This document shows, piece after piece, positions 28,631 through 38,090 of a stretch of DNA of 64,000 nucleotides (its first letter is position 1; every line of letters begins with the position of its first letter). Location: the NCBI RefSeq assembly GCF_014698835.1, contig NZ_JACJTU010000002.1, positions 62,001-126,000 on the forward strand. Reading direction: 5' to 3'. The stretch is from Nostoc paludosum FACHB-159 (GTDB lineage: Bacteria; Cyanobacteriota; Cyanobacteriia; Cyanobacteriales; Nostocaceae). The position numbers and the translations under genes were made by a program. The notes beneath the pieces were generated by a model, which saw only the letters and a program-made list of their open reading frames with translations, made no database searches and had not been told where the DNA came from.

Positions 28631-29029
28631 TTTGTTTAAAAAAATTAGTACGACTTTATTCATTATTTATTTTTTCCTGTTTCTCATTTTGTGGTAGGGA
28701 CTGCCAAAGGTTCCCGGAGTTATATATACATGTACTACTTGGGTAGAATCGGACGTTTCCAAATTTAATTGCTATGAGAAAGTGGGTGTAAATAATTGAA
28801 GGTTTGCATTGATTGTTTTAGTCAAAAAAATAGGGCTAAAATCCTCAGTATAAGCCGATTTAAATTTTTTATATTTTGTAACATAGTTTGATTTATTCTT
28901 ACCTACTTACTTTAGTATAAAAAAGCTGATATTTTAAAGTTTGTGTGTAAGAAAGTACAACAAAATTTCAGATTTGAGAGTGGAGTAGTAATGCTTCAAC
29001 TCTTGATAAAATTAACCTTCATATAAAAC
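28631..29029. other. AT-rich spacer, nothing recognised
   Basis: About 400 bp of AT-rich sequence between the GNAT remnant and the peroxidase-like gene. I see no coding frame, repeat or RNA in it. Confidence 0.4.
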
Positions 29030-31099
29030 ATGAGGAAAATCCAATTTGGAGCCACTTATGTGGCTGGTGCGCTAGCCAGACTTACCAATCTGGTGTCAAG
29101 GTTATCTAGGAAAATCAAAAGCGCTACCACGATCGCACTATTGGTTGCGATCGCCGTTTTAGCCGGACATACTGTATCAGCGCAAGTATCACCGCCAACT
29201 ATAGCTTCCCTAAAGACGGTGACGGTTCCAGAGCCTGATAATCTCGGACAATTCGTTAAAGATAAGACCGCTGCGATCGCTTTGGGAAAGGCTTTTTTTT
29301 GGGATATGCAGGTTGGTAGTGATGGCATCACCTCCTGTGCCAGTTGCCACTTCCATGCCGGTGCAGATAACAGAGCTAAAAACCAGCTTAGTCCGGGGAT
29401 TTTGCGAGTGAATGCAGATAAAACTCCGAATCCCGATAATACTTTCAGCATCGGTCAGCCAAACTCCACACTCAAGCCAGAAGATTACCCATTCCACAAA
29501 CTGGCAGACCCAAATAACCGTTTTTCTGCCATTCTCTCGGACAGTAATGATGTCACCTCCTCCCAAGGAGTTTTTAATTCCAAGTTTGTTAATACCGATC
29601 CTGGTATTCCTGTGGACGATCCGGTATTCAATGTGGGAGGTATCGAAACCCGTCGCGTGGAGCCGCGCAACACGCCAACTGTGATTAATGCGGCGTTCAA
29701 CTTCCGCAACTTTTGGGACGGACGCGCACAGAACGTCTTCAATGGGGTTAATCCCTTTGGGACGAGAGACCCCAATGCCAAGCTCTATAAAGCATCAAGC
29801 ATCTTAAGTCCACTACAACCAGTCAGCGTTCAACTTAAAAATGCATCTCTAGCTTCCCAAGCAGTGGGGCCGCCACTCAGTTCCTTTGAGATGTCGGCAG
29901 ATGGGCGCACTTTTGAGGAGATTGGTGACAAATTTGGGTTTGGGTTGCTCGACAAGATATTCGATATTGTCAAGAGCAAGAAGCTGCTTCTTCCTAGAGA
30001 ACTCGCTCAACAGTTACTTCCCTTAAGACCGCTTGGAAAGCAGATTGTCCATCCTGATGACAGTGTACTAGGTCAGTACAGCAGAGCACCTCAAAAGGGT
30101 CTGACGACGCTGACTTACAGCCAAATGATCCAAGCAGCCTTCAAACCAGAGTGGTGGCAATCTACCCAGTTAATCCAGGTTGATAAAGCCAACGGTAATA
30201 CCCGGAAAGTCGTACTGCTGCCAGATCTCTCAAGCACTACTGAAGAGTATACGCAAATGGAGTACAACTTTTCGCTGTTCTTCGGGCTAGCGGTTCAACT
30301 GTATGAGTCCACATTAGTATCTAACAATGCGCCCATTGACCAGTTCTTAGAAGGAAACACTAACGCCCTAACTCCTCAGCAGCAACAGGGTAAAGCTATT
30401 TTTGAGAACCCTGCTAATGCTTGTATATTTTGTCATAGCGGAGCAGAATTCACTGCTGCTTCAGTGAGAAATGTCCACAACAGTGGGCGACTCACACGCT
30501 CACCAGCGCCTGGAAATCCTATCGAAGACACAGGTTTCTTCAAGATTGGGGTCAGACCAGAGCTTGAAGATCTGGGTGTGGGGGCTGATGATGGGCTACC
30601 TGTATCGCGACCCTTATCCGAAGCACGTTTAGCTCAACAAGGAAAGTTCCAGGAGGTCTTTGGTGAAGCACCTAATATTACACCTGGCCCTGTGGAAGCA
30701 GATGGACTCTTTAAAGCTCCTACACTCCGCAATGTGGAACTGACTGCTCCCTATATGCACAATGGTGGAATGTTGACCCTGCGGCAAGTGGTCGATTTCT
30801 ACAGTCGGGGCGCTGGGGACGACAATGCAAATGTACCCCGCCTTCCTGTGTTGAATCTGAGCGACGAAAACAAAGAGGCACTTGTAGCTTTCTTGAAGTC
30901 GCTAACTGACAATCGAGTTCGTTACGAAAAAGCACCCTTCGATCATCCGCAGTTGTTTATCCCAAATGGACATCCAGGAAACGAAATCTCCGTCACCAAC
31001 GACGGTACCGGAAAAGCGACAGATGCCTTGATAGAAATCCCATCTGTTGGTCGTAATGGTCGTAGCACTCCCCCTGCTAACTTCCTTGCGACTCCGTAA
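29030..31099 (+). CDS. Di-haem cytochrome c peroxidase / MauG-like protein, extended form
   Basis: 689 residues. The N-terminus is basic with a hydrophobic signal segment (TTIALLVAIAVLAGHTVSA, cleavage near residue 51), so it is exported. Two haem c sites are visible: CASCH at Cys103-His107 and CIFCH at Cys465-His469. FRNFWDGRAQNVFNG and APYMHNGGMLTLRQVVDFY are typical di-haem peroxidase stretches. Classical CcpA enzymes have ~330 residues. The extra ~300 residues lie mainly between the two haems (about 200-460), making this the long cyanobacterial variant. Its role in peroxide removal or protein oxidation is inferred. Monocistronic. Confidence 0.85.
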   Translation: MRKIQFGATYVAGALARLTNLVSRLSRKIKSATTIALLVAIAVLAGHTVSAQVSPPTIASLKTVTVPEPDNLGQFVKDKTAAIALGKAFFWDMQVGSDGITSCASCHFHAGADNRAKNQLSPGILRVNADKTPNPDNTFSIGQPNSTLKPEDYPFHKLADPNNRFSAILSDSNDVTSSQGVFNSKFVNTDPGIPVDDPVFNVGGIETRRVEPRNTPTVINAAFNFRNFWDGRAQNVFNGVNPFGTRDPNAKLYKASSILSPLQPVSVQLKNASLASQAVGPPLSSFEMSADGRTFEEIGDKFGFGLLDKIFDIVKSKKLLLPRELAQQLLPLRPLGKQIVHPDDSVLGQYSRAPQKGLTTLTYSQMIQAAFKPEWWQSTQLIQVDKANGNTRKVVLLPDLSSTTEEYTQMEYNFSLFFGLAVQLYESTLVSNNAPIDQFLEGNTNALTPQQQQGKAIFENPANACIFCHSGAEFTAASVRNVHNSGRLTRSPAPGNPIEDTGFFKIGVRPELEDLGVGADDGLPVSRPLSEARLAQQGKFQEVFGEAPNITPGPVEADGLFKAPTLRNVELTAPYMHNGGMLTLRQVVDFYSRGAGDDNANVPRLPVLNLSDENKEALVAFLKSLTDNRVRYEKAPFDHPQLFIPNGHPGNEISVTNDGTGKATDALIEIPSVGRNGRSTPPANFLATP

Positions 31100-31313
31100 A
31101 CCTGGAGACTGGGGATTGGGTATTGGGAAAACTCTTCCCTAATTCCCAGTCCCTAGTGATCTGCCAAAACAACTTTGCATGGTGGTAGGCTCTTGAGGCA
31201 GGGAGCAGGGGGCAAGGGGGAGAGTCTGGAACAGAGCTTGAACTCCGCCCCAGACGAGCGCCCTAGAAGGGTGCTGCCTCCTGTATCTTAAAAATAGTAA
31301 AATTTTAAAATAT

Positions 31314-31520
31314 ATGGATAGTAAAGAATTAGCACAATACATCGAAGCAACGAATAGTATCAGTAAACCTTGGCTATTGGTTCAACTACGCCTCAAAAAA
31401 CTCCAAGAGCGTCGAGCTACGTTAACAGACGATGTTTACAACAAAGAATTAGAAGATATTTTCCAAGACTTGATGAATCTGGGGGAATGGTGGCGGGGTA
31501 TTGAAGATGAAGTATTTTAG
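31314..31520 (+). CDS. Small acidic hypothetical protein
   Basis: 68 residues from ATG 31314, predicted mainly helical (ELAQYIEATNSISKPWLLVQ, LRLKKLQERRATLTDDVYNK), ending GEWWRGIEDEVF. Balanced composition and clean helices suggest a real small protein. I do not know its function. The spacer upstream (31105-31160) holds an inverted repeat ACTGGGGATT/AATTCCCAGT. purM follows 157 bp downstream on the same strand. Confidence 0.6.
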   Translation: MDSKELAQYIEATNSISKPWLLVQLRLKKLQERRATLTDDVYNKELEDIFQDLMNLGEWWRGIEDEVF

Positions 31521-31676
31521 AGTTAGGAGTTGGGAGTTTTTTTATAGCAGGCAATAGGTAATAGGCAAAGAAAGTCTGTTGATGTTGGGGTTTTACGATC
31601 GCTTTATGTCTTAAAGTATGCTTCAACTGCTATAATTCTTCACTTCTAACTGAAATTAATAAGGGTGTAGTCAGGA

Positions 31677-32705
31677 ATGGATTATCGGGATGCAGGGGTT
31701 GATGTTGAAGCTGGCCGAGGTTTTGTAAATCAAATTCGCAACTTGGTTCACAGTACTTTCAGGCCGGAAGTAATTGGTGGATTAGGTGGCTTCGGTGGCT
31801 GCTTTCAACTACCAGGGGGTTTTAAGGAACCAGTTTTGGTTTCTGGGACAGATGGTGTGGGAACAAAGCTGAAAATCGCTCACATTCTCAACCGCCATGA
31901 TACTGTTGGCATTGATTTGGTGGCGATGTGCGTTAATGATGTGCTGACATCGGGTGCAGAACCGCTGTTTTTTTTAGATTATGTAGCAACTGGGAAGTTG
32001 GACAAAGAGCAATTAACTGATGTGGTTGCGGGTATCACTTCTGGATGTAAGCAAGCTGGTTGCGCTTTATTGGGGGGAGAAACGGCAGAAATGCCTGGTT
32101 TTTACCAGGTGGGTGAGTATGACTTGGCTGGGTTTTGCGTGGGAATTGTCGAAAAAAGTCAGATGTTGGACGGTTCTCAAGTAAAAGTAGGAGATGTAGC
32201 GATCGCCCTTGCTAGTACAGGTGTACACAGTAATGGGTTTAGTTTAGTACGAAAGATTATTAGCGATGGCAACTTTGCTTGGAGCGATACTCCAGAATTG
32301 TTAGGCGGTGAAACTATCGGCGAAACTTTCCTCAAACCCACGCGCATTTATGTCAAACCGGTTTTAGCAGCACTCAAAGCAGGTTTGTCAATTCATGGTA
32401 TGGCTCACATCACAGGTGGTGGTTTGCCAGAAAATTTGCCTAGATGTTTGAAAGAAGGTCAAGCAATCAAAATTGATAGCAGCAGTTGGAATGTTCCCCC
32501 TGTATTTCAGTGGCTAGCTCAAGCTGGAGAAGTCAGTCCCCAAGCCATGTACAACACGTTCAACATGGGAATTGGATTTGTATTGCTGGTGTCACCTGAT
32601 GAAGTTGAGCAGACAATTAGCCATTTTCGATCGCATGAAATTCCAGCTTTGGCCATCGGTGAAGTCATTACTGGTTCAGGAGAATTAGTAGGATTATCAT
32701 TATGA
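31677..32705 (+). CDS. purM: Phosphoribosylformylglycinamidine cyclo-ligase
   Basis: 342 residues. It closes the imidazole ring in purine synthesis, making AIR from FGAM with ATP. Family signatures are [11 protein letters not shown] at the start, [14 protein letters not shown] (nucleotide loop), [32 protein letters not shown] and [13 protein letters not shown]. Full-length, cytosolic. ATG 31677 lies shortly after AAGGGTG. Neighbours are not purine genes, as is usual in cyanobacteria, where pur genes are scattered. Confidence 0.97.
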   Translation: MDYRDAGVDVEAGRGFVNQIRNLVHSTFRPEVIGGLGGFGGCFQLPGGFKEPVLVSGTDGVGTKLKIAHILNRHDTVGIDLVAMCVNDVLTSGAEPLFFLDYVATGKLDKEQLTDVVAGITSGCKQAGCALLGGETAEMPGFYQVGEYDLAGFCVGIVEKSQMLDGSQVKVGDVAIALASTGVHSNGFSLVRKIISDGNFAWSDTPELLGGETIGETFLKPTRIYVKPVLAALKAGLSIHGMAHITGGGLPENLPRCLKEGQAIKIDSSSWNVPPVFQWLAQAGEVSPQAMYNTFNMGIGFVLLVSPDEVEQTISHFRSHEIPALAIGEVITGSGELVGLSL

Positions 32706-33041
32706 TAGAGATTTTTTATACATAATATAAAATTTGTTTTTAGCTTAGTAAAGTTACTTTCTCTACTAATGAATTACTTTCTAAAGTACTTAGTACTGCT
32801 TGTTTAGGCATACGTTCAAATTTAATCTGCAATATTTATTACTACTGAATTTTTGAGGTAATTCAAACTAATCATGACTACTGACGTTGAGATTTGCTAA
32901 CGTAGTCTTAACATATCGAAAAATTTGCTCATAAAGCTGAGAAATCAGCTGTCAGCACTAATTTACAGTTCTGAGTATTTCTCATCTGTAGGTGTGGCGT
33001 TTTAGTGTGTTAGGAATATATATTTTTGTTTAGAGGGGGTT
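32706..33041. other. AT-rich spacer between purM and the PHP gene
   Basis: About 335 bp without a gene. I see no strong hairpin; AGAGGGGG just before GTTATGG is the ribosome site of the next gene. Confidence 0.4.
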
Positions 33042-33728
33042 ATGGTTATAAATTTGGCCCGCACTACTGCTTCCACAGAACTGTTGAGGCAAGTATTCCA
33101 GAACATTGATGCACATAGTTGTCCCACGTTATTCAACTTCCACATGCACACTGTCCATTCGGATGGCAGGTTGCAGCCAAGTGGATTGATGGAACAGGCG
33201 ATCGCGATTGGGTTAAAAGGGTTGGCGATTACCGATCACCATAGTATTGGCGGCTATCAAGCAGCACAAGCTTGGTTAGAGGATTGGAAGTGGAATAATC
33301 CTGGTGCAAGCACTCCTCTATTGTGGAGTGGTGTGGAAATCAATGCCAACCTTTTAGACATAGAAGTTCACATTTTGGGTTACGCTTTCGAGCTAGAACA
33401 CCCCAGCATCAAACCTTATCTGCAAAGAAGACCAACTACAGGCAAAGAATATCAAGCAAATAACGTCATTACTGCTATTCATCAAGCTGGAGGATTGGCA
33501 GTTTTAGCTCATCCTGCGCGTTACAAGCGATCGCTTTTTGATTTAATTCCAGCTGCGGCCGAAAAGGGTATCGATGGTGTAGAAGCTTTCTATGCCTACA
33601 ATAATCCCAATCCCTGGAAACCGAGCGCTTTGGAATCAGAACAAGTGCAAAAGTTGGCTAATGAATATCTTCTTTTTAATACCTGCGGTACTGATACCCA
33701 CGGGTTGAATTTGCTACAACGCTTGTAA
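33042..33728 (+). CDS. PHP-domain metal-dependent phosphoesterase
   Basis: 228 residues. The PHP metal motifs are clear: FHMHTVHSDG (HxH plus Asp), AITDHHS, WSGVEINANL, LAVLAHPARY and CGTDTHGLNL. Together they make a trinuclear metal site. Stand-alone PHP proteins include 5'-3' RNase AM/YciV-type enzymes that degrade RNA or pAp. The ATG at 33042 has a strong RBS (AGAGGGGG). Relatives often run to ~280 residues; this one ends soon after the last metal motif, so it is on the short side. The substrate is not determined. Confidence 0.85.
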   Translation: MVINLARTTASTELLRQVFQNIDAHSCPTLFNFHMHTVHSDGRLQPSGLMEQAIAIGLKGLAITDHHSIGGYQAAQAWLEDWKWNNPGASTPLLWSGVEINANLLDIEVHILGYAFELEHPSIKPYLQRRPTTGKEYQANNVITAIHQAGGLAVLAHPARYKRSLFDLIPAAAEKGIDGVEAFYAYNNPNPWKPSALESEQVQKLANEYLLFNTCGTDTHGLNLLQRL

Positions 33729-33855
33729 AAATGATTTATGTTTGTGAACTACCCACACTGAGCTGACGGTAAAGTGTGGGCTTACAACTTCACTCAGAAA
33801 TGCTGCATTTTGGAGTTTCCTCCGTGCGCCAATGAATTTAATTTTGCTCAACTAC

Positions 33856-35544
33856 TTAAATATTGGCAAAATCTTCTAGAGGTGCGATTGTATATTTTCC
33901 CTGTTCGTCTTGACTAACTAAACCTAAAGCTAGTAAGTCCCTATCAATAAACAACTTTGTGGCTTTATCACCTCTATCAATCTTAGTATTAATCAACTGC
34001 ATAGCGTAGCAGATAGTATCATAAACCCGTTGGGGATTCATGGCAGTTGTAATAGGTTGATATTTCCTAACTGATTCACAGAGTCGGTAAACACCGTGTT
34101 TTTGAGACTGGGGGTAGCCATAATGCTTGACAGCTCGTGGTAAGAAGTATCCAGCAGTAATTGGCTGTTTTCCTGATGGACGTACACAGGAGTAGCTGCG
34201 ATCGCCGACTGTATCAGCAGCTTTACTCCCAGGCATAAATCGTAAAACATTGAAATTTAAAAAATCTGGGTTACACTTTTCGATACCAAAGCGAATTGCC
34301 TCCATATCGTCTGCAAAAGTTGTCGGTTCATAACCGATAATCTCAGTTTTTTCATCGTTTAGTTTGGCTTTCGGTAATCCCAAAATCAAAAAATAACTAC
34401 TAGGTAATCCAGCTTTATTCATATCTTCAAAAACTTTTGCAATCTTGGCTGGATAATCAAATGCTTGCTTAATTTGACTTGCAACAGAGCCATTAAATTT
34501 GTGGCTAGCTAATGAGACTTCTGGTAAGGTATGCTCAACGCCAAAAAACATATATACACAGTTATGTGCTACTAGATAACACATCTGTTCGTAGTTTATT
34601 CGATCGATTCTAGTATTTGAACCCCAAATAAATCCTTCTTCTTTCAGAATCTCTGCTTCCCTTTTTGCAGCTTTATCGTGGACTGTAAAAGTATCGACAT
34701 CTAAATAAACTGCTTCATAATTACGTTCCTTTAATTGCTTTAATTGCCTGCGGAATGAGGCTTCGCTTAATCTCACGACATGATTACTTTCGCTACTTTT
34801 ATTACAGAAATCACATCCCCAAGCACATCCTCGCTGGGTAAAGAGTTGGGCTGTTTTTAATTGTCTTTTATCTGAAGATTTAAAAATATCCATATCATGT
34901 ACTTGTGGTACATGGATGAAACCAAAATTTTGGTCAATATCATCAAAGTTATTAACTCTTGGTGCAATCGTATGATGAAAAACGGCATTTCTACTATCAT
35001 CAGGAGTAACGCGATGAAATTTACCGTCTTCATTCATAAAACACAATCCCGGCAAGTATTTCATCTCTTCATAGAAAGCGCCTCTGGCAATGGTATGAGC
35101 AATTTCTACAATTGATTCTTCCCCTTCACCATCACAAAAAGCTGTAATCCAAGGTGTAATACGGGCAATATCTTCAACACTTTTAGTTGCATAGCCACCA
35201 ACTAAAATTGGCACATTTTCTCTGCCATGTTTCTGAAGCTGTACAAAAATTTTGCTACTATGCTCGTCAATTTCTGGCCATTGAGTTGTCAGACAACCAG
35301 CAAATATAATTAAATCAGCATTTATGATTTCATTTAAAACATCATTAATAGTTAAATCAAGACGTTCTAAATCCAGTTGTATAACTTGACTAAATCCAGC
35401 ATTAACTAAACTAGAAGCTAGAACTGGCAAGGCTTTGTTTGCACCATTAAAGCTTCTGTGTTTAATAAATTCACCAATTAATACAATTTTTACTGAATTA
35501 ACATGAATCGATGTTTTTTGAATTCTAGTTTCAGATAATAACAC
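33856..35544 (-). CDS. B12-binding-domain radical SAM protein
   Basis: 562 residues from GTG 35544, supported by an upstream TTTTAGG. The frame is open to TTG 35637, a less likely start. The N-terminal ~150 residues (VKIVLIGEFIKHRSFNGANK, VLNEIINADLIIFAGCLTTQ, VPILVGGYATKSVEDIARIT) look like a cobalamin-binding Rossmann domain. The radical SAM motif CX3CX2C is in RGCAWGCDFCNKSS. The barrel continues with VYLDVDTFTVHDKAAKREAE and FLILGLPKAK. Such enzymes do methylations, rearrangements and thioether chemistry; the substrate here is unknown. The nearby cob cluster (41-44 kb) could supply its cofactor, though that link is only inference. Confidence 0.85.
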   Translation of the reverse strand: MLLSETRIQKTSIHVNSVKIVLIGEFIKHRSFNGANKALPVLASSLVNAGFSQVIQLDLERLDLTINDVLNEIINADLIIFAGCLTTQWPEIDEHSSKIFVQLQKHGRENVPILVGGYATKSVEDIARITPWITAFCDGEGEESIVEIAHTIARGAFYEEMKYLPGLCFMNEDGKFHRVTPDDSRNAVFHHTIAPRVNNFDDIDQNFGFIHVPQVHDMDIFKSSDKRQLKTAQLFTQRGCAWGCDFCNKSSESNHVVRLSEASFRRQLKQLKERNYEAVYLDVDTFTVHDKAAKREAEILKEEGFIWGSNTRIDRINYEQMCYLVAHNCVYMFFGVEHTLPEVSLASHKFNGSVASQIKQAFDYPAKIAKVFEDMNKAGLPSSYFLILGLPKAKLNDEKTEIIGYEPTTFADDMEAIRFGIEKCNPDFLNFNVLRFMPGSKAADTVGDRSYSCVRPSGKQPITAGYFLPRAVKHYGYPQSQKHGVYRLCESVRKYQPITTAMNPQRVYDTICYAMQLINTKIDRGDKATKLFIDRDLLALGLVSQDEQGKYTIAPLEDFANI

Positions 35545-35828
35545 TGCTATACACCTAAAATTACTGTTTTTTGATGACGTAATATCCTGGTAATTGAAAA
35601 ACAATATTAGATTGGATGAAATGAGAGCAAAACCCAATAAAGTCTTGATAGTGTTAAATTTAATTACATTAACCTAATGTCGGTGTAAAAAGAAAAAAAG
35701 ATTCAATAAATGAATAGAAAAACAGAATGATGTACTTGTATTCATATATCCTCCGAAGGATTTTAGAAACAAAATTTCATCATCAATGTATTCACTTTTG
35801 AGAAACCTACTGCCTGCAAGCTCAGAGT

Positions 35829-38090
35829 TTATTCAACAGCACCCAACATTTTTAAAGAAGCTCTTTCGGCATCGGTCAAGCCTGTAGTACCGCTAATATT
35901 CATGCGTTCGTACAGGCGATCGGGTTTAAGCGATCGCCATCGGCTACAAGTTTGCATATCCCACAGCTGAATCTTCTCGTCTTCACCACCACTAGCCAAT
36001 AACTTGCCATCAAGACTAAAAGCTAAAGAACGAATCGCTGCTGTATGCCCCAATTTCAGGATTTCTAGACACTCACCTGTACTAACTTGCCAGAGAATGA
36101 CCGTAGTATCGGCACCAGCACTAGCTAAAATCTGCCCATTGAGGCTAAATGCCACTGAGTGGACTTGTTTATCGTGCCCTGTCAAGGTTTGAATACATTC
36201 CCCTGTGCTAAGATTCCATAACTTCACAGTTTGATCTTCGCTAGCACTGGCTAAAAGTTGTCCATCTGGACTGAATGCTACTGACCAAATCATGTCTTTA
36301 TGGTCTGTGAAAGTTTGGATACATTCTCCGGTGGCGACATCCCAAAGCTTAATTTGACTGTCAGCGCTACCACTGGCTAGAGTATCGCCATTAGGATGAA
36401 ACGCAACTGTCCACACCCAATGGCTATGTCCTTTAATTTTTTTCAGGCACTCACCACTAGAGATGTCCCAAATGCGAATGCTGCGGTCTTCGCTACTACT
36501 GGCTAGGGTTTGCCCATCGGGACTAAAAGCAACTGTCCACACCCAGTTACCATGTCCTGTGAGGGTTTGAATGCATTTGCTGTGGCGAATATCTGTGATG
36601 TCCCAAAGTTTAATAGTATTGTCAGCACTACCACTAGCGAGTATTTGCCCGTTGGGATGAAAAGCTACAGAACGAATCCGTCCTTGATGTTCTCTAAGAA
36701 TGTGGCATTCTCCTGTTTGTAAGTTCCACAGACTAATGGTGTAGTCATCCCTGCCACTGGCAAGGATTTGACTATTGGGACTAAATTTGACCGAATAGAC
36801 ATCACGGGTATACCCTTGCAATACATTGAGGCAATTACCTGTATTTACATCCCACAGCCTTGCTGTTTGATCGTCGCTGCAACTGATCAGGGTACGACCA
36901 TCTGGACTAAAGGCGATCGCCCATACCTGGCTATAATGACCTTGTAACGTTTTCAAACATTCAGCCCGTTGGATATCCCAGAGTTTAATAGTTCTGTCTT
37001 CACTACCACTGGCCAGGGTTTGCCCATCGGGGCTAAATCGTACAGAATAAACTTTTTTAGTATGTTCCTTCAATATTTGCACGCATTTACCTGTATTTAC
37101 GTTCCACAGTCTGAGGGTGAGGTCTCTGCTACCACTGGCTAGTGTTCGCCCATCAGGACTGAAGGCTACAGAATGAACATCACTGCTATGACCATTCAGG
37201 GTTTTCAAGCATCTGCCTGTGTTGATATCCCACAGCTTAATTCTGTTGTCGGCACTGCCACTGGCAAGTAAAGGAGTTTTGTTAGTACTTGTAGACGAGC
37301 CAAAGCTAAGCGACCACACCCAACCATCATGACCAAGGAGTGTTTGCTGGCAAATTCTTGTGGCAATATCCCAGATTTTAATAGTTTGGTCTTCACCACA
37401 ACTAGCTAAAAAAGCACCATCTCGACTGAAGGCTACTGAGTAAACTTTATTGGTGTGTTCTTTGAGTGTGTCCAAACATTCTCCGGTTTGTACATCCCAG
37501 AGTTTAATTGTGTAATCAGCACTACCACTGGCGAGGATTTTACTATCTGAGCTAAAGGCAAAAGCCCAAACCCAGGCAGTATGCCCAGTATAAATGCGTA
37601 TTTGTTTTGTATCATAAGTCCGCCATAGCCTAATTTCTCCAGTCATTAAGCCTGTAGCAAAAAATTTGCCATCAGGACTGAATCTTACAGAAACAACACT
37701 AGACATCGTTTCTGTGAATACGGAACCAGTTAAATCAGCATTGGCAAAGCTTGTGTCTTGTAAGTTGATACCTTTGAGATAAGCTTGCCAAATAGTCAGA
37801 CCAGAAAAATCACGCCCGCTTAAATTAATCTCAGAATCATGCTGGGATTTATCTATCTGGAGTTGTCGTAATAGATTGATTAAGTTACCAGCTGCATAAC
37901 CTTTGTTTGGGGGCGACTTCTGCTGTAAAGTCCTGAGCATTCGCCGTAAATAGGATTCTAGTTGTGTTGTTGTCACAAAAGCTTTGAGTAGCTTTTGTTT
38001 AACAGGTTCTAGTATCAGCCGTTCTTGTGTTTGCCGGATATAATCAAGCGATCGCGCCTGCATTAAAGGGTGGGCGTTAACAAACTCCAA
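35829..38090 (-). CDS. WD40-repeat protein, probable C-terminal half of the upstream NB-ARC gene
   Basis: 753 residues in this frame. The start (TTG 38090, EFVNAHPLMQARSLDYIRQT) lacks a good ribosome site and lies inside the 3' end of the NB-ARC gene. A helical linker and one pentapeptide-like stretch (LSGRDFSGLTIWQAYLKGIN) come first. About 14 WD40 blades follow, each with the VAFSPDGxxLASGSxDxTIKLWD pattern. Adding one base to the A10 tract at 38091-38100 fuses this frame to NB-ARC as ELSEKKKLEFVNAHP, giving a ~1,210-residue NB-ARC-WD40 STAND protein, a common layout. I think this is the sensor half of a single gene. Confidence 0.8.
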   Translation of the reverse strand: MEFVNAHPLMQARSLDYIRQTQERLILEPVKQKLLKAFVTTTQLESYLRRMLRTLQQKSPPNKGYAAGNLINLLRQLQIDKSQHDSEINLSGRDFSGLTIWQAYLKGINLQDTSFANADLTGSVFTETMSSVVSVRFSPDGKFFATGLMTGEIRLWRTYDTKQIRIYTGHTAWVWAFAFSSDSKILASGSADYTIKLWDVQTGECLDTLKEHTNKVYSVAFSRDGAFLASCGEDQTIKIWDIATRICQQTLLGHDGWVWSLSFGSSTSTNKTPLLASGSADNRIKLWDINTGRCLKTLNGHSSDVHSVAFSPDGRTLASGSRDLTLRLWNVNTGKCVQILKEHTKKVYSVRFSPDGQTLASGSEDRTIKLWDIQRAECLKTLQGHYSQVWAIAFSPDGRTLISCSDDQTARLWDVNTGNCLNVLQGYTRDVYSVKFSPNSQILASGRDDYTISLWNLQTGECHILREHQGRIRSVAFHPNGQILASGSADNTIKLWDITDIRHSKCIQTLTGHGNWVWTVAFSPDGQTLASSSEDRSIRIWDISSGECLKKIKGHSHWVWTVAFHPNGDTLASGSADSQIKLWDVATGECIQTFTDHKDMIWSVAFSPDGQLLASASEDQTVKLWNLSTGECIQTLTGHDKQVHSVAFSLNGQILASAGADTTVILWQVSTGECLEILKLGHTAAIRSLAFSLDGKLLASGGEDEKIQLWDMQTCSRWRSLKPDRLYERMNISGTTGLTDAERASLKMLGAVE

